Assembly: GCA_024698045.1 (NCBI GenBank)
Contig: JAILRS010000023.1
Coordinates: 21,594-85,593, forward strand
Source: Selenomonadaceae bacterium
Lineage (GTDB): Bacteria; Bacillota; Negativicutes; Selenomonadales; Selenomonadaceae
DNA length: 64,000 nucleotides
Direction of reading: 5' to 3'
Part shown: in pieces, positions 36,926-44,023 of the stretch
Layout of the letters: each line of letters begins with the position of its first letter
How positions within the stretch are numbered: the first letter of the stretch is position 1
The notes under the pieces: generated by a model
Seen by the model: only the letters and a program-made list of their open reading frames with translations
Databases searched by the model: none
Told to the model about the DNA's origin: nothing
Made by a program: the position numbers and the translations under genes

Positions 36926-39064
36926 TTACCCTCTGCTTTCTTGCTGATCGTAAAGATAACGATAGAGACCGCCTAACGCAAGTAATTGGTCATGCGTGCC
37001 GCTCTCGACGATTTCGCCCTTATCTACGACGATAATTTTATCGCAACGACGTACCGCGCTCAATCTGTGCGCTATTATCAGCATAGTTCTTTGAGCACCA
37101 ATCGCGCCCATATTGTTCAAAATAATTCGTTCGGATTCGTAGTCAAGTGCGCTGGTAGCCTCGTCGAAAATCAAAATCGGAGGATTGGCAAGCAGAGCAC
37201 GCGCGATAGCAACGCGTTGACGCTGACCGCCCGAAAGAGAATCGCCGCGTTCGCCGACTTTGGTATCGTAACCTTCTTTGAGCTCAAGTATGAAGTCATG
37301 AGCACCGGCCAGACGTGACGCACGGATAATTTCATCCATTGTGGCACTCGGGCGGCTTATCGCTATGTTGTCGCGCACGCTGGAATTAAACAGATAATTT
37401 TCCTGCATGACGACGCCGATTTGATTGCGCAGCCATGATAAGTTTGCTTCCTTAGTATTGATGCCGCCGACTGTGATATCGCCCGATTCGGGTATGTAAA
37501 GATTTTGCACAAGGTTAGTCAGCGTAGATTTACCCGAACCCGAACGCCCGACTATTCCGATTTTCTGTCCGGGCTTTACGGATAAGTTTATATTCTGCAA
37601 GACAAGCGGTAAATCGACACGGTATCGGAAAGACACATCGGTAAATTCTATCGCGCCGTCGATACGTTGTTCGCCGCGTTTGCCCATATCCTGCACTATC
37701 GGTTCCATGGGAGTATTTAAAATATCGCCGATACGTTCCAGACCTAAGCCGACTTGTTGTACCGTCGGCCACATTGTCAAAAGTTTTGTCATAGGCCCCA
37801 ATGCTTGTCGCGATATCATTTGGAAGGCGATTAATTGACCGAGAGTAAATTCGCCGTTCATGACCATGTTACCGCCATACCACAAGATAGCCATCGTGAT
37901 ACCTGCCTGCACAAGTCCGCTGAAACTGTTGATGAACAGATTAAATTTGGCGTTCTCAAAAGTCGTGCGGACATAACGCGCCAAAAGATTTTCCCACTTG
38001 TTGACAAATTGCGGCTCGACCGCCAATGCCTTTATCGTTTCGATATTGGTAATCGATTCGACCATGAAAGCGTTGTTCATTGCGCCCGTACGCCATACCG
38101 CTTCAATCTTGCGTTTGATAATCGGAACCGCCCAAATGTTTTGCACAACGTAGAGCGGAATTGTTATCAGCGCGATTAAAGTCAACGGTACGGAATACCA
38201 GAACATAAACGCGATAAACACAATGGAGAAGAATACGTCAAGCACGGTCATTAAGCCGGAACCCGTCAAGAATCCGCGAATTTGTCCCAAGGCTCCGACA
38301 CGCATCAAAGTATCACCTACGCGTCGTCTTTCGTAATACGGTAGCGGCAACGATATCAGATGGTGGAATAAGCGCGTGCCGAGTATTGCGTCAAGTTTGT
38401 TCGTCGTGTGGTTTAAAATGTACGTCTTCAAACCGGTAAGTAACGACTGCATAAAGAAGAAGACAACCATACTGCAACCGATAACCATCAGAGTAGACAT
38501 ACCGTTATTGCCGATTACTTTGTCTATGATAACCTGCGTGATTAACGGAAAACCGATGCCCATAATCTGCAGGAAGAAAGACGCTGTCAGTACTTCGCCC
38601 AAAGGTTTTTTGTACTTCTTCATTACGCGAAGAAACCAATCAACATTGTAACGTTTTTTAAAATAAGTCCAACTGAATGCCGCGGAGAAAATCAGCAGTT
38701 CATTAGTCCAACTTTCTAAAAACTCTTTAACCGGAATGGCACGCGGTTTCTTTTCGCGCGGATCTATTGCCAAGACAACTTCATCGTTGGCACTGCCCAG
38801 GGCGATATAAGCACCGTCGTTCATCTTTGCCACGGCGGGATATTCTATCTCGCGTAATTCGTCGATTGTAGGGCGAATCAAAGTGCTGTTTATGTTATAC
38901 TTCTTTGCGAACTTTTGCAGCTTCTCCCAATCGACTTGATCGTCTGTGGCGGGGTTTTCGTTGTAAATCTTTTGCAAATCCTTTACGCCGAAATGTTGCA
39001 ATACCTTTATGATTGATATTACACCCGTTCGGTTTTGGGGCGGCGAGGAATTATTTTCGGGCAT
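36926..39064 (-). CDS. Type I secretion ABC exporter with degenerate C39-like domain (second paralogue)
   Basis: The 712-residue protein has an N-terminal region (about 15-130) that follows the C39-like fold but has no catalytic Cys. Membrane segments run across about 150-430. The ATPase has Walker A GRSGSGKST near 508, signature SLSGGQRQR near 611 and Walker B ILIFDEATSALD. It is clearly homologous to the gene at 33266-35563 but diverged along its whole length. It is the first gene of the operon. AGGAG lies 13 nt from the ATG, longer than usual. Two different half-transporters around one adaptor suggest a heterodimer or two alternative exporters sharing HlyD. Confidence 0.9.
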   Translation of the reverse strand: MPENNSSPPQNRTGVISIIKVLQHFGVKDLQKIYNENPATDDQVDWEKLQKFAKKYNINSTLIRPTIDELREIEYPAVAKMNDGAYIALGSANDEVVLAIDPREKKPRAIPVKEFLESWTNELLIFSAAFSWTYFKKRYNVDWFLRVMKKYKKPLGEVLTASFFLQIMGIGFPLITQVIIDKVIGNNGMSTLMVIGCSMVVFFFMQSLLTGLKTYILNHTTNKLDAILGTRLFHHLISLPLPYYERRRVGDTLMRVGALGQIRGFLTGSGLMTVLDVFFSIVFIAFMFWYSVPLTLIALITIPLYVVQNIWAVPIIKRKIEAVWRTGAMNNAFMVESITNIETIKALAVEPQFVNKWENLLARYVRTTFENAKFNLFINSFSGLVQAGITMAILWYGGNMVMNGEFTLGQLIAFQMISRQALGPMTKLLTMWPTVQQVGLGLERIGDILNTPMEPIVQDMGKRGEQRIDGAIEFTDVSFRYRVDLPLVLQNINLSVKPGQKIGIVGRSGSGKSTLTNLVQNLYIPESGDITVGGINTKEANLSWLRNQIGVVMQENYLFNSSVRDNIAISRPSATMDEIIRASRLAGAHDFILELKEGYDTKVGERGDSLSGGQRQRVAIARALLANPPILIFDEATSALDYESERIILNNMGAIGAQRTMLIIAHRLSAVRRCDKIIVVDKGEIVESGTHDQLLALGGLYRYLYDQQESRG

Positions 39065-39279
39065 ATTGCATACAAATCTCCTTTCGAGTTACGGAGTATT
39101 CTTTGAAACGGCTAACATTTATTTTGGTGGCAACGGCTGTTGTCACTTAAAAAAGATTTATGATAAAACACGAATACCGACGACAATTTTTGTACGCCAA
39201 AAAAGCCGCCGCAGTCGCAGATTATTTTTTACAGTAAGATAGTTAAACGGAGATTAAAATTACGACAGGATAATTGACA

Positions 39280-39325
39280 AGAAAAACCGCCGTCAACCCG
39301 AAAGGAAGACAGCGGCCTTTTTTAT
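39280..39325 (-). terminator. Terminator after rpsU
   Basis: CCGCTGTC and GACGGCGG (with one G-T pair) enclose a loop, followed by TTTTT on the minus strand. A weaker T-run exists on the plus side. Confidence 0.75.
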
Positions 39326-39338
39326 TTACGAATAAGGA

Positions 39339-39518
39339 TTAACGATACTTCCGCTTGCGAGCCGCCTCCGATTTTTTCTTGCGGCGTACGCTGGGCTTTT
39401 CGTAATGTTCGCGCTTACGAACTTCGGCGAGCGTGCCTGCTTTCTGACACGTACGTTTAAAGCGGCGGAGAGCACTGTCTATGGATTCGTTTTTCCCAAC
39501 TTTGACTTCATTGGCCAT
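39339..39518 (-). CDS. rpsU: 30S ribosomal protein bS21
   Basis: This 59-residue ORF translates as a typical bS21: [20 protein letters not shown] at the start and a very basic end with [16 protein letters not shown]. bS21 sits near the platform of the small subunit and helps mRNA binding. The SD GGAGGGAGGG lies just before the ATG at 39518. It has its own promoter (39572-39600) and terminator, and lies upstream of the secretion operon on the same strand. Confidence 0.95.
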   Translation of the reverse strand: MANEVKVGKNESIDSALRRFKRTCQKAGTLAEVRKREHYEKPSVRRKKKSEAARKRKYR

Positions 39519-39571
39519 TCAATATCCCTCCCTCCGCTTAATACTTGATACCAAAAATTGACTGCCTGCGT

Positions 39572-39600
39572 ATTTTAGCACGCAACTTCCTGCCCGTCAA
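39572..39600 (-). promoter_or_regulatory. Promoter of rpsU
   Basis: On the minus strand TTGACG, 17 nt, TAAAAT lie about 55 nt before the rpsU start. Confidence 0.7.
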
Positions 39601-39669
39601 TATTTAAAGTTAATCGGGAGAATCACACCAATACGCAAAGACGAGATTGCGGTTTGTGACGGAAATAAA

Positions 39670-40209
39670 TCAGCCTTCAAACTCCAAAAGACCGTAAGCA
39701 CCGGCGTTGCGTTTATAGACTACGCAAATTTGTTCGGTTTGTCCGTCGCGGAATACGAAGAAGTTGTGATTAAGCAAATTCATCTGCATGATAGCTTCCT
39801 GTACGTCCATGGGCTTGACGACAAAATGTTTCGTCTTGACGATTGGGCTTTCGGCTTCGGTGTCGACTTGAATTTTGGATTCGGTAAATGCCTCTGTCCT
39901 TATGCCGCCGTTACGAAAACGACGCTCTAATTTTGTTTTCTGTTTGTGAATTTGACGCTCTAACTTTTCGACGACCAAATCAATTGAAGTGTACATATCC
40001 GCCGTCGATTCCTGACCGCGAAGAATGAGGCCGCCGCGAACTTCCGCAGTGACTTCGACAATCTGGCGTTCTTTTTCGACCGAAAGCAAGACAGAAATTT
40101 CATCAACGTTATCGAAGTACTTTGTAATTTTGCCGACACGTTTTTCTACGTACTCGCGCAACGCCTTACTTATTTCGATGTTCTTGCCTCTTATGTTAAA
40201 TGTTGCCAT
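39670..40209 (-). CDS. hpf: Ribosome hibernation promoting factor, long form
   Basis: The 179-residue protein has the N-terminal HPF/YfiA domain (residues 1-100, MATFNIRGKNIEISKALREY) that occupies the decoding centre. The C-terminal domain, from about 125 (VVKPMDVQEAIMQMNLLNHNF...), mediates 100S ribosome dimer formation. This long form is typical of Firmicutes. It carries a good SD (AAAGGAG). It lies upstream of rpsU with about 150 nt between them. Confidence 0.95.
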   Translation of the reverse strand: MATFNIRGKNIEISKALREYVEKRVGKITKYFDNVDEISVLLSVEKERQIVEVTAEVRGGLILRGQESTADMYTSIDLVVEKLERQIHKQKTKLERRFRNGGIRTEAFTESKIQVDTEAESPIVKTKHFVVKPMDVQEAIMQMNLLNHNFFVFRDGQTEQICVVYKRNAGAYGLLEFEG

Positions 40210-40334
40210 GACTTAAACAGCTCCTTTCGGTATCTGCCGAATGTGTTTACCGTTGTATTCTTCATGGTGGCAATAAATCCTTTAGGCAAAACCTTCATAT
40301 AAAAATTTTTTCGCGTCGGGTTATCGTACGGCAA

Positions 40335-40574
40335 TTAATTCAACCGTTCAACCGTGCGCGGTGCTCCGTTCATTTCGGCGACAAGTGCATCGCGGATTTT
40401 CAATTCTTCTTCGTCAATGACTTGCATCGCAAAGCCTGCGTGAATCAAAACGTAATCGCCTACTTTAGCTTCGGGTAGGAGCATTAAACTTGCCGAACGT
40501 TTTACACCGGCGCGCTCCACGGTCGCCAAATCGCCCTCTATATTCAAAACCTTAGCCGGAAAAGCCAAGCACAT
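40335..40574 (-). CDS. hypC: Hydrogenase maturation chaperone HypC
   Basis: The 79-residue protein starts with the required MCLAFPAKV, whose Cys2 holds the iron during Fe(CN)2CO assembly for [NiFe] hydrogenases. It continues with the HypC OB-fold (VGDYVLIHAGFAMQVID). No hypA, B, D, E, F or hydrogenase gene is in the 64 kb, although hyp genes usually cluster. A [NiFe] hydrogenase elsewhere in the genome is therefore implied. Confidence 0.92.
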   Translation of the reverse strand: MCLAFPAKVLNIEGDLATVERAGVKRSASLMLLPEAKVGDYVLIHAGFAMQVIDEEELKIRDALVAEMNGAPRTVERLN

Positions 40575-40690
40575 TTAAAATCACCTCTGCGCCAATCATA
40601 CACCCGTCGCACTTACTTTGCAAAACATAATTGTTCTGATAGAATCAACGGCGAAATTTACAAGCAAAAATTTTTGAGGTGACATCAATT

Positions 40691-41617
40691 GTGATAGATA
40701 TAACTTTACTGGGGACGGCGGCACTTGCTCCGCTTCCGAACAGAGCATTGACGGCGGTATTTTTATCGTGCGGCGGTCATTCGATTCTGTTTGATTGCGG
40801 CGAGGGAACACAATCGGCGGCGCGTAAGGCAAATGTCAGTTTGATGAAGACGGATATAATTGCGCTGACACATTATCACGGGGATCACATTTTCGGATTG
40901 CCGGGCTTGATGCAAACAATGACATGTATGGGGCGGACACAAACTTTGTACGTAACGGGCGCGGCAGGTTTGACGGAGATTATGGAGCCGATTTTAAAAT
41001 TGGTAGGTCAAACGACATACGAAGTGAAATTATTTGAAATGCCTTCGGGCGGCTTGAAACTTTGCAAACTAATCGACGGGTGGACACCTGCGGCAAAGTT
41101 GACGGCATTCGGAACAGAACACAGAGTACCGAGTCAAGGCTATCGCTTTGATTTGAGTCGCGCGGGAAAATTTATGCCGCAAAGAGCAAAGGAATTAGGT
41201 ATACCCGTCAAGCAATGGGGAATATTGCAACGGGGCGAAAGTGTAACTCTGGACGGAAAAATAATCCTGCCCGAGGAAGTTTTGGGCGAAGAGCGTAAAG
41301 GACTTTCGTTTGTATTCGGCGGCGATACGATGATGTGCGATAATTTAATCGCGGCGGCACGGGGTGCAGATTTACTGATAAGTGAAGCAACCTACGGCGA
41401 AAACGAACAGGCAACACTTGCCGAAGAACACGGACATATGAATTTCGCACAAGCCGCGCAAGTTGCGGCACGAGCGCAAGTAAAAGAACTTTGGTTGACA
41501 CATTATTCGCAGATGATTGTAAATCCGCAGGAATATTTACCGAATGCGACGGCGATATTTAAAAATACATTGTGCGGTCGCGACGGACTGTCAACCACAT
41601 TGCGATTTGAAGATTGA
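40691..41617 (+). CDS. rnz: Ribonuclease Z
   Basis: The 308-residue metallo-beta-lactamase-fold endonuclease trims the 3' end of tRNA precursors. The zinc motif is HYHGDH near residue 60, with further ligands in FGGDT and LTHYSQM, and the typical FDCGEGTQ strand near the start. A GTG at 40679 lies within the SD (GAGGTGA), so the GTG at 40691 is preferred. tRNAs without encoded CCA need this enzyme; the tRNA-Arg in this window encodes CCA. It reads into the CsoR-like gene, 31 nt downstream. Confidence 0.92.
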   Translation: MIDITLLGTAALAPLPNRALTAVFLSCGGHSILFDCGEGTQSAARKANVSLMKTDIIALTHYHGDHIFGLPGLMQTMTCMGRTQTLYVTGAAGLTEIMEPILKLVGQTTYEVKLFEMPSGGLKLCKLIDGWTPAAKLTAFGTEHRVPSQGYRFDLSRAGKFMPQRAKELGIPVKQWGILQRGESVTLDGKIILPEEVLGEERKGLSFVFGGDTMMCDNLIAAARGADLLISEATYGENEQATLAEEHGHMNFAQAAQVAARAQVKELWLTHYSQMIVNPQEYLPNATAIFKNTLCGRDGLSTTLRFED

Positions 41618-41648
41618 TTGTTGCGGAAAATTTTTCGGAGGAATATTT

Positions 41649-41963
41649 ATGCACGAACATATATTGCCGGACGGCACGATAATTCAGCACAGTCATACTC
41701 ATACTCATACGCATACGAAGGCTGTTTTAAATCGGATGGCGCGACTGATTGGTCATCTCGAATCGACAAAGAAAATGATTGAGGACGGACGCGATTGCAG
41801 TGAAGTTCTGATTCAACTTTCCGCGGTGGATGCGGCGATAAAGGGCGTCGGGCGAATCATTTTGAAAGACCATATTGAACATTGTATCGTTGACGCGGTG
41901 AAGACGGGCGATGATGCCGAAATAGAAAAGTTAACGAAGGCAATCGACCAATTTATCAAATGA
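41649..41963 (+). CDS. CsoR/FrmR-family metal-sensing repressor with His-rich N-terminus
   Basis: The 104-residue protein belongs to the DUF156 repressors that bind promoter DNA as an all-helical tetramer and release it on metal (Cu, Ni, Co) or aldehyde binding. The core keeps the C-H-C ligand set: Cys in DGRDCSEVL, then His and Cys in DHIEHC. An N-terminal run of alternating His-Thr (HSHTHTHTHT) precedes the core and is typical of nickel/cobalt-type members. The ATG at 41649 has GGAGG in front; the longer reading overlapping rnz is not needed. The regulated gene is not obvious next door; the cation efflux gene at 46.5 kb is one candidate. Confidence 0.85.
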   Translation: MHEHILPDGTIIQHSHTHTHTHTKAVLNRMARLIGHLESTKKMIEDGRDCSEVLIQLSAVDAAIKGVGRIILKDHIEHCIVDAVKTGDDAEIEKLTKAIDQFIK

Positions 41964-42093
41964 AAATCTGCGCACGCTGTGATAATTTTTGAATAATTAT
42001 TCGGCAAATAATTATCGGCGCGTGAAGGATTTGCAAGCCCTGCAGCGAAAAACTTCATTAATTAAATACAACCGATGAAAGGCGGTGCAGGTC

Positions 42094-42777
42094 ATGACAG
42101 GCAACAAAAAAGAATATACGGATGACGTGGAAATTTACTTGGAAGAAGTTAAGCAGATACCTCTTTTGAGTGCGCAGGAATTTCATACGTTACTCCTTCG
42201 TGCGGCGGAAGGCGACGAAGATGCGCAAATTGAATTAGTCAACGCGAATCTAAATTTAGTCGTAAATATTGCGCGAAAATATATCGGTTACGGCGTAGCT
42301 TTTTCGGATTTGATTCAGGATGGCAATATCGGGTTGATGAAGGCGGCGAAAAAATTCGCGACAAAAAGCTCGGTTACTTTCACTGAGTATGCGGAGAAGT
42401 GTATAGAGAAAGCGATAGTGCGCGGCATACGCGAAATGACCGGCACGGCGCAAATTTCACTTGATACGACGGTAAACGAAAATACGGGTACGACACTCGG
42501 CGAATTGGTCATAGACAACAAAACACCTACGAATTTCGATTTGCTTAACTACTCGCAGATGAAGGAAGTTTTGCGCGGCGTTTTGGATACGTTGACGCAG
42601 AAAGAAAAAAATGTTTTGACTTTGCGTTTTGGTTTGGAGGATGGTCACACGCGTTCACATGATGAGGTCGCTAAAATTTTCAAAGTCACGGACGAACGAA
42701 TCAAACAAATAGAACTGATGGCATTGAGCAAATTGCGGCACCCGACTCATTCCAAAAAACTGAAGGATTTTTATTAA
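42094..42777 (+). CDS. Compact RpoD-like sigma factor lacking region 3
   Basis: The 227-residue sigma-70 family protein has region 1.2 (VEIYLEEVKQIPLLSAQE), region 2 (ANLNLVVNIARKYIG...FSDLIQDGNIGLMKA) and region 4 (LRFGLEDG...ERIKQIELMALSKLRH, ending SKKLKDFY as in primary sigma). Region 3.0-3.1 is missing: MTGTAQ runs straight into ISLDTTV, which corresponds to region 3.2. In the -10 recognition helix the usual Y-A-T-W-W-I-R-Q-A-I-T reads Y-A-E-K-C-I-E-K-A-I-V, losing both tryptophans that open the DNA. It is therefore an alternative factor with different -10 preference. The start ATG follows a GGCGGTG SD. Confidence 0.85.
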   Translation: MTGNKKEYTDDVEIYLEEVKQIPLLSAQEFHTLLLRAAEGDEDAQIELVNANLNLVVNIARKYIGYGVAFSDLIQDGNIGLMKAAKKFATKSSVTFTEYAEKCIEKAIVRGIREMTGTAQISLDTTVNENTGTTLGELVIDNKTPTNFDLLNYSQMKEVLRGVLDTLTQKEKNVLTLRFGLEDGHTRSHDEVAKIFKVTDERIKQIELMALSKLRHPTHSKKLKDFY

Positions 42778-42803
42778 CATACTCACGGCGAAAATCGGCA
42801 CAT

Positions 42804-42832
42804 TTGCAATCCGTTTGAATTTCTGTTATAAC
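42804..42832 (+). promoter_or_regulatory. Twin promoter copy 1 with palindromic -10
   Basis: TTGCAA (42804-42809), 17 nt, TATAAC (42827-42832). The -10 lies in TTTCTGTTATAACAA, which contains the perfect palindrome TGTTATAACA. The same 15-mer and promoter recur 124 bp downstream. Confidence 0.65.
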
Positions 42833-42838
42833 AATCGG

Positions 42839-42911
42839 CGTCGATTATTCGTCAAGAAAAATACGGAATCGCCTTTTCAAATCTTGCCGTAGGTCGCGGC
42901 AAAAAATTTTT
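42839..42911 (+). ncRNA. Candidate small RNA of about 70 nt
   Basis: The expected transcript from promoter copy 1 begins near 42839 and meets a terminator-like hairpin, TTGCCG (42884-42889)/CGGCAA (42897-42902), followed by TTTTT at 42907-42911. No ORF is visible in between. Support is structural only. Confidence 0.35.
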
Positions 42912-42927
42912 CGTTTCACTCAGAGTG

Positions 42928-42956
42928 TTGCAACCGATTATTTTTTCTGTTATAAC
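42928..42956 (+). promoter_or_regulatory. Twin promoter copy 2 with palindromic -10
   Basis: TTGCAA (42928-42933), 17 nt, TATAAC (42951-42956), inside the second TTTCTGTTATAACAA (42944-42958). The stretch from here to 43148 shows no gene and no clear terminator, so transcripts may run into sepF. Confidence 0.65.
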
Positions 42957-43148
42957 AAGGCAGATTGTTTTCATGACGTCCGACAATCGGCGACGGATGA
43001 ATTATTTTCCGGGGCGCAAGCTATCGGCGTCGTGAGTTTTCGGCAAATTTTCACGCGGAATTTAATCAAAAATTAAAGTCGAATCTGTGCCTTTTACCAC
43101 GGAAATCAAGTGTGAAGTCAAGAACATGAAAAGTAGTTGAAAAATCCT

Positions 43149-43177
43149 TTGCATTTTATTAGAAGCTGTGTTAAAAT
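43149..43177 (+). promoter_or_regulatory. Proximal promoter of sepF
   Basis: TTGCAT (43149-43154), 17 nt, TAAAAT (43172-43177), 42 nt before the sepF start. Confidence 0.65.
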
Positions 43178-43219
43178 GCGCACGGTAAAAAAAGCAATTT
43201 ATCGGAAGGGCGATTGTTT

Positions 43220-43894
43220 ATGACGTTTAAAGAATTAGTTAAGATGATTAATGACTACATCATGCCTGTTACCAACTCCGAGGAGGAGGAAGAGGAAGAA
43301 GAAGTCAAAAAAGCCGATGCCAAGGCTAACGAGTCTGCAAAGACGGTAGTAAGTCAACAAGCAAAACAAAATGCTCAGGAGACTGCGCAGAATGCCGCAC
43401 AACCGCAAATGCAAACACAAATGCAGGAGCAAATGCAGGTACAGGCTCAAAAGCAGGCAATAGGCGGTTTTGGTGCTCCGGCAGGAAGTATGAGTTTCAC
43501 CAGAACGGGCGGAACCGTAAGCACTGCCGATAACGGTGTAACCTCTATGGATGGTTTACATTTTCAGGCATTTAATTCCGAAACATCTGTACGCCCGAGT
43601 TTGGCTGTGGTGAAAGCTCCGCAGTTGACGATGAAAATTTATGCACCAACAGAATATGATGAACAAGTCAAGTCTATCGTTACCGACTTGAAAAAGAAAA
43701 CCGCCGTTATCGTGAACTTTGAACATGTAGACGAAGAAAAACAACAACGTATCGGCGATTTCATTTTAGGAGCAGTCTACAGCATTAACGGCAAGCCGGA
43801 AGTAATTAACAATAAGATTGTTTTGTATGTACCTGACGGAGTTGAATACGAAGATGCGGCGCGTTCTGTTTCCTCTATGCGTGCTTACAATTGA
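43220..43894 (+). CDS. sepF: Cell division protein SepF with a Gln-rich insert
   Basis: SepF anchors and bundles FtsZ at the division ring. The 224-residue protein keeps the N-terminal membrane-binding helix (MTFKELVKMINDYIMPV) and the C-terminal SepF domain (about 130-215, TDLKKKTAVIVNFEHVDEEKQQRI, split here, then FILGAVYSING). Between them lies a glutamate run of eight followed by a Gln/Ala/Met-rich stretch (about 40-80) longer than in Bacillus SepF. The ATG at 43220 has GGAAGGG upstream; an earlier TTG lacks an SD. It is transcribed alone between its promoter and a strong terminator. Confidence 0.92.
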   Translation: MTFKELVKMINDYIMPVTNSEEEEEEEEVKKADAKANESAKTVVSQQAKQNAQETAQNAAQPQMQTQMQEQMQVQAQKQAIGGFGAPAGSMSFTRTGGTVSTADNGVTSMDGLHFQAFNSETSVRPSLAVVKAPQLTMKIYAPTEYDEQVKSIVTDLKKKTAVIVNFEHVDEEKQQRIGDFILGAVYSINGKPEVINNKIVLYVPDGVEYEDAARSVSSMRAYN

Positions 43895-43933
43895 TGAGAG
43901 GCGAAGAATATTAGTTTTAATCACGGACGAAAG

Positions 43934-43963
43934 ACGGGCAACTTATTGTTGTCCGTTTTTTTT
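43934..43963 (+). terminator. Terminator after sepF
   Basis: ACGGGCAAC/GTTGTCCGT with a five-base loop and seven T. The -35 of the next promoter begins two bases later. Confidence 0.85.
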
Positions 43964-43964
43964 A

Positions 43965-43993
43965 TTGCCGCAATACGATTGATTCTGTATAAT
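43965..43993 (+). promoter_or_regulatory. Promoter of cobD
   Basis: TTGCCG (43965-43970), 17 nt, TATAAT (43988-43993). The TTG start of cobD is 31 nt further. Confidence 0.7.
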
Positions 43994-44023
43994 GGCAGAG
44001 AATTTTTATCGGGAGGCAATATT

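Noticed and set aside
39042..39067. Six-codon ORF overlapping the start of the second ABC exporter gene with better SD spacing
   Set aside because: It is only M-Q-Y-A-R-K and out of frame; such overlaps arise by chance, and nothing else supports translation.
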